Source of the DNA: Mycolicibacterium komossense
GTDB taxonomy: Bacteria; Actinomycetota; Actinomycetes; Mycobacteriales; Mycobacteriaceae
NCBI RefSeq assembly: GCF_025822605.1
Contig: NZ_JACKTY010000049.1
Coordinates: 310,001-374,000, forward strand
DNA: 64,000 nt
Reading direction: 5' to 3'
Shown here: positions 1-8,236 of the stretch, in pieces
Layout of the letters: each line of letters starts with the position of its first letter
Position numbering within the stretch: position 1 is the first letter of the stretch
Notes under the pieces: model-generated
Seen by the model: only the letters and a program-made list of their open reading frames with translations
Told to the model about the DNA's origin: nothing
Database searches by the model: none
Translations under genes and position numbers: made by a program

Positions 1-30
1 GGAGAACACGGCGGGTCGGTCGCGTCGGGA

Positions 31-930
31 TCAGTCGTGACGCCGCGAGGCGATCGCGGCCAGTGCGCCACCGGCGGCGCCCAGCGCCAGTGCTGACGGG
101 ACCCCGATCCGGGCGGCCTTACGTGCGGTCCGGAAGTCCCTGATCTCCCAGCCGCGCTGTCTGGCTAGGTCGCGCAGGTCGGCGTCCGGATTGATGGCCA
201 CCGCGGTGCCGACGAGCGTGAGCATCGGCACGTCGTTGTAGCTGTCCGAATAGGCCGCGCAGCGACGCAGATTGAGTCCTTCCCGGATGGCCAGCGCCCG
301 CACGGCGTGGGCCTTACCTGGGCCGTGCAGGATCTCGCCGACCAGCCGGCCGGTGAACACCCCGTCGACGGATTCGGCGATGGTGCCCAGCGCACCCGTC
401 AGCCCGAGCCGCCTGGCGATCGTCGCCGCCAGCTCATAGGGGGTCGCGGTGACCAACCACACTTGCTGACCCGCGTCGAGATGCATCTGCGCCAGGTCGC
501 GGGTACCGGGCCAGATCTTGTCCGCGATGATCTCGTCGTAGATCTCCTCGCCGAGCGCCACCAACTCTGCGGTGGGCCGGCCCTCGATGAACGCCAGCGC
601 TTTCTGCCTGCCTTCGGCGACGTCGTCGCTGTTCTCCCGGCCGGTCAGCTGGAATTTGGCCTGCGCGTAGACGAAACCGAGCACGTCGCGGTAGGTGAAG
701 TACTTCCTGGCGGCCAGCCCGCGGGCGAAATGCACCATCGACGAACCGTGCACCAGGGTGTTGTCCACGTCGAAAAAGGCCGCGGCGGTCAGGTCGGCGG
801 GCGGGGCCTCCAGTGCACCATCGCGGTCGGCCTCGGAATCGGCGGCCAGTACTTCCATCGCGCGTTGTGCGCTTGCCTCGCCCGCGAGTCCGTGCACGTC
901 ATCGGTATTGCTGCCGAACATCGCCGACAT
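31..930 (-). CDS. serB1: HAD-family phosphatase, SerB1-like
   Basis: Cytosolic HAD-superfamily hydrolase of 299 aa, HAD-IB class. The nucleophile motif FFDVDNTL lies near residue 53, and the C-terminal motif AYSDSYNDVPML carries the Mg-binding aspartates. The first 45 residues are low-complexity, and a hydrophobic alanine-rich segment precedes the basic C-terminus, which may be a membrane tail. Orthologue in position of M. tuberculosis Rv0505c (SerB1). The phosphoserine phosphatase role is assigned by family only; HAD-IB members also hydrolyse lysophospholipids and other phosphomonoesters. A GGAAGGGGG ribosome-binding stretch precedes the ATG at 930. Divergent from the redoxin gene. Confidence 0.85.
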   Translation of the reverse strand: MSAMFGSNTDDVHGLAGEASAQRAMEVLAADSEADRDGALEAPPADLTAAAFFDVDNTLVHGSSMVHFARGLAARKYFTYRDVLGFVYAQAKFQLTGRENSDDVAEGRQKALAFIEGRPTAELVALGEEIYDEIIADKIWPGTRDLAQMHLDAGQQVWLVTATPYELAATIARRLGLTGALGTIAESVDGVFTGRLVGEILHGPGKAHAVRALAIREGLNLRRCAAYSDSYNDVPMLTLVGTAVAINPDADLRDLARQRGWEIRDFRTARKAARIGVPSALALGAAGGALAAIASRRHD

Positions 931-1026
931 CGCGGACCCCCTTCCGTTTCGGCTTGGGCGCAGTGCTGTTGCGCACCAACCCTAGCCAAGAGCGAGCGTC
1001 CTGAACGAGGTGCCAGACTCTTTCCG

Positions 1027-1299
1027 GTGAGCCGGGCACAGGTGGAGTTGCTGACACGCGACGGTTGCAGCATCTGCCTGCGGGCTCACCAGCGGCTGGC
1101 CGACCTGGCCGGGGAGTTGGACTTCGCGTTGACGCTGACCGATGTGGACGCGGCTGCGGCCGCCGGTGACAGCGCCCTGCGGGCCGAGTTCGGCGACCGG
1201 TTGCCGGTGGTGCTGCTCGACGGAGTCGAGCACAGCTACTGGGAGGTCGACGAACCGCGGCTGCGCGCCGATCTGGCCATGCGACCCGACGCGGGCTGA
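1027..1299 (+). CDS. Glutaredoxin-like (DUF836) protein, Rv0508-like
   Basis: Small 90-aa thioredoxin-fold protein. It opens with a beta strand (VELLTRDGCSIC) ending in a CxxC motif (CSIC), and has the conserved cis-Pro region LPVVLLDG. This is the DUF836/glutaredoxin-like pattern, so a thiol-disulphide role is likely. The same frame is open further upstream, but that part overlaps the divergent HAD gene. The GTG at 1027 starts directly before the first beta strand and has purine-rich sequence upstream. It sits just before hemA, as Rv0508 does in M. tuberculosis. Confidence 0.8.
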   Translation: MSRAQVELLTRDGCSICLRAHQRLADLAGELDFALTLTDVDAAAAAGDSALRAEFGDRLPVVLLDGVEHSYWEVDEPRLRADLAMRPDAG

Positions 1300-1418
1300 A
1301 TGTGTCGGATCCGACCGGTCGATAGGGATCAGATTTGGTGGCGTTGCTGGTGAACGGCTACCGTGAAAAGGAGATTCTTCACCCGTAGCAGCAAGGGAGC
1401 GGGCTAGGTGATGGCGCT

Positions 1419-2786
1419 GTGAGTGTCCTGCTGTTCGGGGTGTCGCACCGCAGTGCGCCGGTCTCCGTACTGGAGCAACTGTCCACCGACGAGTCCGATC
1501 AAGCCAAGATCGTCGACCAGGTGTTGCAGTCTCCTCTCGTGACCGAGGCCATGGTGTTGTCCACGTGCAACCGCGTCGAGGTCTATGCCGTCGTCGAGGC
1601 CTTCCACGGCGGTCTCTCCGTCATCGGACAGGTCCTTTCCGACCACTGCGGTCTGCCGCTGGGTGATCTGACCAAATACGCCTACGTCCGGTACGCCGAG
1701 GCCGCCGTCGAGCATCTGTTCGCCGTCACCGCGGGCCTGGATTCGGCGGTCATCGGTGAAGCGCAGGTGCTGGGCCAGGTGCGTCGTGCGTATGCGACGG
1801 CCGAGGCCAACCACACCGTCGGCCGCACCCTGCACGAACTGTCGCAACGCGCGCTGTCGGTCGGCAAGCGCGTGCACTCCGAGACCGGTATCGACGCCGC
1901 CGGGGCGTCGGTGGTATCGGTGGCCCTCGGGATGGCCGAGATCAGGCTCGACGGTCTGGCCGGCCGCTCGGCTGCCGTCGTGGGCGCAGGTGCGATGGGC
2001 GCCTTGTCCGCGGCCCATCTGGTGCGGGCCGGGATCAGCTCGGTGCAGGTGGTCAACAGGTCCCTGGCGCGCGCGGAGCGCCTGGCGGCGAACCTCCGTG
2101 AGCAGGGGGTGACCGCCCATGCCCACACCCTCGAGGACGTCGCGGTAGCCCTGGCCGACGTCGATGTGGTGATCAGCAGCACCGGCGCGGTCCGCCCGGT
2201 GGTCTCGCTGGCCGATGTGCACCATGCGCTGGCTCAGCGCGGTAGCGGCTCCGATGAACGGCAACTGGTCGTCTGCGACCTCGGCATGCCCCGCGATGTG
2301 GACCCGGCGGTGGCCGGTCTGCCGGGCGTCTGGGTTGTCGACATGGACCGAATCCAGCGTGAACCGTCAGCCCGTGCGGCGGCCGCCGACGCTGAGGCGG
2401 CCCGTCAGATGGTGGCAGGAGAAGTTGCCACCTACCTGGCCGGCCAGCGGATGGCCGAGGTCACCCCGACGGTCACCGCCCTGCGGCAACGGGCCGCCGA
2501 CGTCGTCGAGGCGGAGTTGCTGCGTCTGGACAATCGGTTGCCGGGTCTGGACCTCGCCCAGCGCGACGAGGTCGCCCGTACGGTCCGCCGGGTGGTCGAC
2601 AAGCTGCTGCACGCACCGACAGTGCGCGTCAAACAGCTCGCCAGCGCCCCGGGTGGGGATACCTATGCCGAAGCGCTTCGTGAACTTTTCGAACTCGATC
2701 CGACTGCCGTCGACGCAGTTGCCACCGCAGGTGAATTGCCGCAGGTGCCAACAGATTTCGACGTCATCGCCGATAGTCCCGAGTAG
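1419..2786 (+). CDS. hemA: Glutamyl-tRNA reductase
   Basis: Reduces glutamyl-tRNA(Glu) to glutamate-1-semialdehyde with NADPH, the first committed step of the C5 haem pathway. It is 455 aa, normal for the family. The catalytic cysteine is Cys50 in the signature STCNRVEVY. The NADPH-binding domain follows (VVGAGAMGALSAAHL, near 190), then the C-terminal dimerisation helices. The GTG start at 1419 is the only one that keeps the family N-terminus LLFGVSHRSAPV. It overlaps a three-codon mini-ORF (ATG at 1411, TGA at 1420-1422). First gene of hemA-hemC-hemD-hemB. Confidence 0.97.
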   Translation: MSVLLFGVSHRSAPVSVLEQLSTDESDQAKIVDQVLQSPLVTEAMVLSTCNRVEVYAVVEAFHGGLSVIGQVLSDHCGLPLGDLTKYAYVRYAEAAVEHLFAVTAGLDSAVIGEAQVLGQVRRAYATAEANHTVGRTLHELSQRALSVGKRVHSETGIDAAGASVVSVALGMAEIRLDGLAGRSAAVVGAGAMGALSAAHLVRAGISSVQVVNRSLARAERLAANLREQGVTAHAHTLEDVAVALADVDVVISSTGAVRPVVSLADVHHALAQRGSGSDERQLVVCDLGMPRDVDPAVAGLPGVWVVDMDRIQREPSARAAAADAEAARQMVAGEVATYLAGQRMAEVTPTVTALRQRAADVVEAELLRLDNRLPGLDLAQRDEVARTVRRVVDKLLHAPTVRVKQLASAPGGDTYAEALRELFELDPTAVDAVATAGELPQVPTDFDVIADSPE

Positions 2787-2789
2787 CAC

Positions 2790-3740
2790 TTGCCTGACAC
2801 CGACGATAGCCGAGTTATCCGGATCGGCACCCGGGGCAGCCTGCTGGCCACCACGCAGGCCGGCACCATCAGAGACGGCCTGCGCGCGCGTGGGCACGCC
2901 GCGGAGCTGGTGATCATCTCCACCGACGGGGACCGGTCCGCGGCCCCGGTAGCCGACATCGGCGTCGGGGTGTTCACCGCGGCGCTGCGTGAGGCGATCC
3001 ACGACGGCCGGGTGGATATGGCCGTGCACTCCTACAAGGATTTGCCCACCGCCGAAGACCCGAGGTTTGTCATCGCTGCCATACCCCGCCGGGAGGACGC
3101 CAGGGACGCCCTGGTGGCCCGTGACGGGTTGGTGCTGGGGGAGTTGCCAGCGGGCTCGGTGATCGGCACATCGTCCGTGCGGCGGGCGGCGCAGCTTAGA
3201 GCACTGGGTCTCGGTTTGGAAATTCGCCCCCTACGAGGCAACCTAGATACCAGGTTGAACAGGGTAAGCAGTGGTGATTTCGACGGCATCGTGGTAGCCC
3301 GGGCGGGTCTGGCCCGCATCGGTCGCCTCGGTGAAGTCACAGAGACGTTGGAGCCGGTCCAGATGTTGCCGGCGCCGGCCCAGGGAGCGTTGGCGGTCGA
3401 GTGCCGAACCGGCGATACCTGGCTCACCGAGTTGTTGGCGGAGTTCGATGACGCCGACAGCCGTGAGGCAGTCACCGCAGAGCGTGCCCTGCTTGCCGAA
3501 CTGGAGGCGGGTTGCTCCGCACCGGTGGGCGCGATCGCGGAGGTGGTCGAGTCGATCGATGAGGATGGACGCCTCTTCGAAGAGCTGTCGTTGCGCGGCT
3601 GCGTGGCGGCGGTGGACGGATCTGACGTGATCCGCGCGTCCGGGATCGGTACCCCCGGCAAGGCACGGGAGCTAGGCCTCTCCGTGGCCGGGGAGTTGTT
3701 CGAACTGGGTGCGCGCGAGCTCATATCGGACGCGCGATGA
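2790..3740 (+). CDS. hemC: Porphobilinogen deaminase (hydroxymethylbilane synthase)
   Basis: Polymerises four porphobilinogens into hydroxymethylbilane in the cytosol. It is 316 aa. The N-terminal motif RIGTRGSLLATTQAG, the VHSYKDLPT segment and the cofactor-anchoring cysteine in ELEAGCSAPVGA (the dipyrromethane attachment site) are all present. The start is the TTG at 2790, three bases after the hemA stop; this spacing implies translational coupling. No ATG or GTG fits the family N-terminus better. Confidence 0.97.
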   Translation: MPDTDDSRVIRIGTRGSLLATTQAGTIRDGLRARGHAAELVIISTDGDRSAAPVADIGVGVFTAALREAIHDGRVDMAVHSYKDLPTAEDPRFVIAAIPRREDARDALVARDGLVLGELPAGSVIGTSSVRRAAQLRALGLGLEIRPLRGNLDTRLNRVSSGDFDGIVVARAGLARIGRLGEVTETLEPVQMLPAPAQGALAVECRTGDTWLTELLAEFDDADSREAVTAERALLAELEAGCSAPVGAIAEVVESIDEDGRLFEELSLRGCVAAVDGSDVIRASGIGTPGKARELGLSVAGELFELGARELISDAR

Positions 3741-3756
3741 GAGCAGGAGTCAAGAG

Positions 3757-5463
3757 ATGACCCCCCAAGCTGGTGTGCGAGGACGCAAGCCGAAGCCGGG
3801 CCGCATCATGTTCGTCGGTTCAGGTCCGGGTGACCCGGGTCTGCTGACGACAAGAGCGCGGGCTGTACTCGCCAATGCCGCGCTGGTGTTCACCGACCCC
3901 GATGTGCCCGAACAGGTGCTCGGTCTGGTCGGGTCGGAGCTACCGCCGGCGTCCGGGCCCGCACCCGCCCCCGAGACACGTGCCGCTGCAAGCGAAACGG
4001 TGCGGCCGATCGATGATGCGAACAGCACTGACGGCCCGGTCGCAGACGAGATTGCCCCACCGGTGGTCTGTCTCGGTCCTGATATCCGGCCCGCGCTGGG
4101 TGATCCGGCCGAAGTGGCCAAGACGCTGGCACACGAAGCTCGCCTCGGGGTGGACGTAGTCCGGCTCGTCGCCGGTGACCCGCTGTCGGTGGATTCGGTG
4201 CTCGCCGAGGTCAATGCGGTCGCCAAGACGCAGCTGGCATTCGAGATCGTCCCGGGACTGCCCGCCACCACGGCCGTACCTACGTACGCCGGCCTGCCGC
4301 TTGGCTCGTCGCACACCGTGGCGGACGTCCGCGGCGATGTGGACTGGGCGGCGCTGGCCGCCGCCCCCGGCCCGCTGATCCTGCACGCGACGGCGTCGCA
4401 TCTGGCTGAGTCGGCCCGCACGCTCATCGAGTTCGGCCTGGCCGAGTCGACTCCGTGTGTGGTGACCTCGCAGGGCACCACCTGCGCGCAGCGCAGTATC
4501 GAGGCGTCCCTGCACGAGCTCACCGACCGGGCTGCGATCGGGGCGTCCGATCCGGCCGGCCCGATGACCGGGCCACTGGTTGTCACGATCGGCAAGACAG
4601 TTGCGCACCGCGCGAAGCTGAACTGGTGGGAGAGTCGCGCTCTGTACGGCTGGACCGTGCTGGTGCCGCGTACCAAGGACCAGGCCGGCGAGATGAGCGA
4701 CAAGCTGGTCAGCCACGGCGCACTGCCGATCGAGGTCCCGACGATCGCCGTCGAACCGCCGCGCAGCCCGGCCCAGATGGAACGTGCCGTCAAGGGTCTG
4801 GTCGACGGCCGCTACCAGTGGGTGGTTTTCACTTCGACCAACGCGGTCCGCGCGGTCTGGGAGAAGTTCGGTGAGTTCGGCCTGGACGCCCGGGCCTTCT
4901 CGGGCGTGAAGATCGCCTGTGTCGGCGAGGCCACCGCGGATCGGGTGCGCGCTTTCGGGATCAGCCCCGAGCTGGTGCCGTCGGGCGAGCAGTCTTCGCT
5001 GGGCCTGCTCGACGAATTCCCGGACTACGACGAGATTTTCGATCCGGTCAACCGGGTGCTGTTGCCGCGCGCCGATATCGCCACCGAGACGCTGGCCGAG
5101 GGGCTGCGTGAACGCGGTTGGGAGATCGAAGACGTGACCGCCTACCGCACGGTGCGGGCCGCTCCACCACCGGCGCAGACCCGCGAGATGATCAAGACCG
5201 GTGGGTTCGACGCGGTTTGCTTCACCTCCAGCTCGACTGTGCGCAACCTGGTGGGGATCGCCGGAAAGCCGCACGCGCGCACCATCGTCGCCTGCATCGG
5301 TCCCAAGACGGCAGAGACCGCAGCCGAATTCGGGTTGCGGGTCGACGTCCAGCCGGAGACGGCCGCCATCGCCCCGTTGGTCGAGGCGCTGGCCGAGCAT
5401 GCCGCCCGGTTGCGTGCCGAGGGGGCGCTGCCGCCGCCGCGCAAGAAGAGCCGGCGGCGCTAG
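3757..5463 (+). CDS. hemD: Fused uroporphyrin methyltransferase-like / uroporphyrinogen-III synthase
   Basis: 568-aa fusion. Residues 10-285 resemble SAM-dependent uroporphyrinogen-III methyltransferases (CobA/CysG type): MFVGSGPGDPGLLT at the start and VAGDPLSVDS in the middle. An acidic, Pro/Ala-rich insert of about 45 residues interrupts the methyltransferase domain near 65-110. Residues 300-560 are the HemD synthase domain (GWTVLVPRTKDQAGE, VVFTSTNAV, CFTSSSTVRNL), which cyclises hydroxymethylbilane. The ATG at 3757 is preceded by AGGAGTCAAGAG; the frame is open upstream into hemC but without a ribosome site. Whether the methyltransferase half is active cannot be judged here. Confidence 0.92.
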   Translation: MTPQAGVRGRKPKPGRIMFVGSGPGDPGLLTTRARAVLANAALVFTDPDVPEQVLGLVGSELPPASGPAPAPETRAAASETVRPIDDANSTDGPVADEIAPPVVCLGPDIRPALGDPAEVAKTLAHEARLGVDVVRLVAGDPLSVDSVLAEVNAVAKTQLAFEIVPGLPATTAVPTYAGLPLGSSHTVADVRGDVDWAALAAAPGPLILHATASHLAESARTLIEFGLAESTPCVVTSQGTTCAQRSIEASLHELTDRAAIGASDPAGPMTGPLVVTIGKTVAHRAKLNWWESRALYGWTVLVPRTKDQAGEMSDKLVSHGALPIEVPTIAVEPPRSPAQMERAVKGLVDGRYQWVVFTSTNAVRAVWEKFGEFGLDARAFSGVKIACVGEATADRVRAFGISPELVPSGEQSSLGLLDEFPDYDEIFDPVNRVLLPRADIATETLAEGLRERGWEIEDVTAYRTVRAAPPPAQTREMIKTGGFDAVCFTSSSTVRNLVGIAGKPHARTIVACIGPKTAETAAEFGLRVDVQPETAAIAPLVEALAEHAARLRAEGALPPPRKKSRRR

Positions 5464-5477
5464 AAGGGGTCTTTCCG

Positions 5478-6458
5478 GTGCCTTTTCCCCACCATCGTCC
5501 GCGCCGATTGCGGTCGACGCCCGCGGTGCGCCGTCTCGTAGCCGAGACTTCTTTGCAGCCAAGGCATCTCGTACTGCCGATGTTCGTCGCCGACGGCATC
5601 GACGAGCCACGTGAGATCCCCTCGATGCCGGGCGTCGTCCAGCACACCAGGGAGTCGCTGCGCCGCGCCGCTGCCGATGCGGTGACCGCCGGAGTCGGCG
5701 GTCTGATGCTGTTCGGTGTTCCGCGCGACGAGGACAAGGATCACGTGGGCTCGACGGGGGTAGATCCCGGTGGCATCTTGAACACCGCGCTACGGGACCT
5801 GTCCAAGGACCTCGGTACGGACACCGTGCTGATGGCCGATACCTGCCTCGACGAGTTCACCGACCACGGGCACTGCGGCGTGCTGGACGAGCGCGGCCGC
5901 GTCGATAATGACGTAACCAACGCGCAGTACGTCAAACTCGCTGTGGCACAAGCGGAATCAGGTGCCCACGTGGTCGGCCCGAGCGGCATGATGGACGGCC
6001 AGGTGGCGGCCATCCGCGACGGACTGGATGCCGCCGGACACACCGACGTCATCATCCTGGCGTACGCGGCGAAGTTCTCGTCGGCGTTCTACGGACCGTT
6101 CCGGGACGCTGTCGGGTCGAGTCTGCAGGGCGATCGGCGTACCTATCAGCAGGACAGCGGCAATGCGCGCGAGGCGCTGCGGGAGATCGAACTGGATCTC
6201 GCCGAGGGCGCCGACATCATCATGGTCAAACCCGCGATGGCTTACCTCGACGTGGTCAGGGCCGCCGCGGACATCTCTCCGGTGCCGGTGGCGGCCTATC
6301 AGGTCTCCGGTGAATACGCGATGATCTCGGCCGCCGCGGCCAACGGCTGGATCGACGGTCGGGCGGCCGCACTGGAATCGCTGACCAGCATCCGGCGGGC
6401 CGGCGCCGATATCGTGCTGACCTATTGGGCGGCCGATGTCGCAGGCTGGCTGACGTGA
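5478..6458 (+). CDS. hemB: Delta-aminolevulinic acid dehydratase (porphobilinogen synthase)
   Basis: Condenses two 5-aminolevulinates to porphobilinogen. It is 326 aa. The active-site Schiff-base lysines are in AAKFSSAFYGPFRD and MVKPAMAYLD. The metal-site segment reads DTCLDEFTDHGHCG: Cys123, Asp125 and Cys133. Zinc-type enzymes have three cysteines here and magnesium types have Ala/Asp/Asp, so this site is intermediate. The GTG start at 5478, 14 bases after hemD, gives the family N-terminus (HHRPRRLRSTPAVRRLV). Fourth gene of the haem operon; its stop overlaps the next start. Confidence 0.96.
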   Translation: MPFPHHRPRRLRSTPAVRRLVAETSLQPRHLVLPMFVADGIDEPREIPSMPGVVQHTRESLRRAAADAVTAGVGGLMLFGVPRDEDKDHVGSTGVDPGGILNTALRDLSKDLGTDTVLMADTCLDEFTDHGHCGVLDERGRVDNDVTNAQYVKLAVAQAESGAHVVGPSGMMDGQVAAIRDGLDAAGHTDVIILAYAAKFSSAFYGPFRDAVGSSLQGDRRTYQQDSGNAREALREIELDLAEGADIIMVKPAMAYLDVVRAAADISPVPVAAYQVSGEYAMISAAAANGWIDGRAAALESLTSIRRAGADIVLTYWAADVAGWLT

Positions 6459-6901
6459 GTTCCCCCGAAAACAGCCAGTCGCCACTGACTCCCACCGGGA
6501 CGCCGCCGCCGCGGCCGCCCGATGTGGACCTGGGGTTCTGGCTCTGGGTGATCGCGCTGCCGCTGCTGGTGACCGGGTACATCGCCGACGCCGTGACCTT
6601 GCCGTCGGGGCATGGTTCGGTCGTCGTCCTGGCGGTGACCATCGTGTTCGTCTGTGTACTCTCCGCCGTCGTCGTGACGTTCCTGATCCTGATGCGGCAC
6701 GGCTACCGGTGGGCGCGGACACTGCTGACCGGCGGCGGTATCGGCGGGATCGTCTCGGTCTGCAGCGGCGTGTTCGACACCGAACGCCCGGCGGTCGCCG
6801 CGGTGATTTTCGCCGTCACCGGCATCATCGGCGCGGTGCTCATCGCCGGTGGGATCTTCCTGCTGCACCGCAAGGACGCCCAGGCGTTCTTCACCAGGTG
6901 A
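6455..6901 (+). CDS. Small integral membrane protein, Rv0513-like
   Basis: 148 aa with a Pro-rich cytoplasmic N-terminus and four hydrophobic segments (near residues 27-50, 57-80, 93-110 and 115-138). It starts at GTG 6455, overlapping the hemB stop in a GTGA junction, so it is translationally coupled to the haem operon. Position matches Rv0513. No catalytic motif was recognised; the function is unknown. Confidence 0.75.
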   Translation: MSSPENSQSPLTPTGTPPPRPPDVDLGFWLWVIALPLLVTGYIADAVTLPSGHGSVVVLAVTIVFVCVLSAVVVTFLILMRHGYRWARTLLTGGGIGGIVSVCSGVFDTERPAVAAVIFAVTGIIGAVLIAGGIFLLHRKDAQAFFTR

Positions 6902-6921
6902 CCGGTTAGGCTGGCCCGGAT

Positions 6922-7332
6922 ATGACAGAGACTCCCGTCACCCGGCCCAGATCAGTCACCGCCGCCTTCTGGTTGTGGCTGGTCTCGGTGGTGGTGATGG
7001 TGTTCGACGGGCTGGTCGTGTTGACGTTCGACTACACGGTGCCTGCCCTCTTCCCGCGGATCAGCGGCGGCATCTTGGTCGCTGCCGGCGTCGTGCTCGG
7101 GTATTTGGCGGGAAAGAGCCGCGCCGGTGACTGGCGGTTCGCGCGGGCAGGGGTCGCCCTGTCGTTCGCCCTGATCGTCTTCATCTGCGCGATGCTGGTG
7201 ACCAAGACGCTGGGCCTGATCCTGGCGCCGGTAGTTCTGTTCCTGATCATCGCGTCGGGGCTGGTCACCCGCTCCGCGACCGCGCTGGCCTGGTTCAACC
7301 CGCAGGGCGCGGGAGACAAATCAGATGCCTGA
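6922..7332 (+). CDS. Small integral membrane protein, Rv0514-like
   Basis: 136 aa with four predicted hydrophobic segments (15-38, 45-66, 78-98, 102-120). It shares the opening pattern of the preceding gene (FWLWLVS versus FWLWVIA), suggesting the two are distant paralogues. The ATG at 6922 lies 20 bases after the previous stop, and the end overlaps the next gene by 8 bases. Function unknown. Confidence 0.7.
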   Translation: MTETPVTRPRSVTAAFWLWLVSVVVMVFDGLVVLTFDYTVPALFPRISGGILVAAGVVLGYLAGKSRAGDWRFARAGVALSFALIVFICAMLVTKTLGLILAPVVLFLIIASGLVTRSATALAWFNPQGAGDKSDA

Positions 7333-7918
7333 TCGGGACAGGGGCACCGAGACCGGCACGCCGGTGGCGTCCGACGACGTCCCTGAGCTGTTGTTCGTAG
7401 AGAAGGGCGCGAGCTGGATCTGGGTTCTTGCCGGCCCGGCCGCGGCGCTGGCCATGCTGCTGATCCAGATCACCAGCCACGTCGGAGTTCAGGTCATCGT
7501 CCCGCTGGCGTTCCTGGTCCTGGTCTCCGGGTTCGTCACATTGCAGGTCAAAGCTGCGCGCATCCACACCTCTGTCGAACTGACCCGGGACTACCTGCGG
7601 GAAGGGACCGAGACGATCCGCGTCGACGAGATCAACAAGATCTATCCAGCCCCGCAGACCTCGTCGGGTCCGGGCAGTTATTTCGAGCGGAAGTACCTGG
7701 GCTCGGTCGACGAAGAAGAAAAGAAGGAGCTGGAGAAGTGGCAGTCGGCGCATGCGCTCGGCGAGCTGACCGGCGTTCCGCGCGGGCGCACCGGGATCGG
7801 GCTGAGGCTCGACCGGGGCCGCACCGTGCAGGCCTGGGCCCGTAACCATGCAGAACTGCGGGCCGTACTGACTCGGCTTCTCGAGGAGCGTGGAGTGGCG
7901 AAGGCGGGCGGTCAGTGA
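7325..7918 (+). CDS. Two-TM membrane protein, DUF3093-like
   Basis: 197 aa. Two adjacent hydrophobic segments near residues 33-50 and 56-76 are followed by a soluble C-terminal part with a Lys/Glu-rich stretch (DEEEKKELEKWQ). The two-helix plus PH-like layout and the LTRDYLREGTETIRVDEI segment resemble DUF3093 proteins of actinobacteria, an assignment from memory. The ATG at 7325 overlaps the previous gene and the stop overlaps the next, so it belongs to the haem-operon tail. Confidence 0.6.
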   Translation: MPDRDRGTETGTPVASDDVPELLFVEKGASWIWVLAGPAAALAMLLIQITSHVGVQVIVPLAFLVLVSGFVTLQVKAARIHTSVELTRDYLREGTETIRVDEINKIYPAPQTSSGPGSYFERKYLGSVDEEEKKELEKWQSAHALGELTGVPRGRTGIGLRLDRGRTVQAWARNHAELRAVLTRLLEERGVAKAGGQ

Positions 7919-8187
7919 CGGCATCTGCGCAACGACGTCGCGCGGCGATCGAATTGGTGCTGGCGGCCCTGGCGCTCGCGGGTGCGGTGTGGAGTGCGCT
8001 CGACGTGCGCTCGGTGGTCGATGTCGCGCCGATCATCGACGGTGAGCGGGCCACCACCTCGATCGCTTACGACCCGCCGATGCTGGTGTTGACGTTGTTG
8101 TTGATCACGGGATCGGCGGTGCTGACCATCCTTGCGGTGGCCAGGTGGCGCCGCAGTGGGAGCGCCGTCGAGGTCGTCTCGGCCTAG
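7915..8187 (+). CDS. Small two-TM membrane protein
   Basis: 90 aa with a basic N-terminus, a hydrophobic segment at residues 12-30, an extracytoplasmic-looking loop (DVRSVVDVAPIIDGERATT) and a second hydrophobic segment at 55-76 followed by basic residues. GTG start at 7915 overlaps the previous stop by four bases. Last gene before the copper operator; not recognised as a named family. Confidence 0.65.
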   Translation: MTASAQRRRAAIELVLAALALAGAVWSALDVRSVVDVAPIIDGERATTSIAYDPPMLVLTLLLITGSAVLTILAVARWRRSGSAVEVVSA

Positions 8188-8211
8188 CGCTTCTGAACGG
8201 CCTTGCCAAGA

Positions 8212-8226
8212 TACCCCCTGGGGGTA
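8212..8226 (+). promoter_or_regulatory. Copper-repressor-type operator
   Basis: Perfect palindrome TACCCCC-T-GGGGGTA, ending 10 bases before the start codon of a copper ATPase. It matches the G/C-tract palindromes bound by mycobacterial CsoR and RicR (TACCC...GGGTA type). No csoR-like gene is in the window, so the repressor would act from elsewhere. Binding is inferred. Confidence 0.7.
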
Positions 8227-8236
8227 CCATGGCGGG

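Noticed and set aside
307..1026. Open frame upstream of the glutaredoxin-like gene
   Set aside because: It overlaps the HAD gene on the other strand, has low-complexity GC-rich composition and no ribosome site; only the part from 1027 looks like protein.
1404..2264. 286-aa frame on the minus strand in hemA
   Set aside because: Antisense shadow of a strongly conserved gene, Gln/Arg/Gly-rich without family features.
3940..5610. 556-aa minus-strand frame across hemD
   Set aside because: Antisense shadow; hemD motifs on the plus strand are unambiguous.
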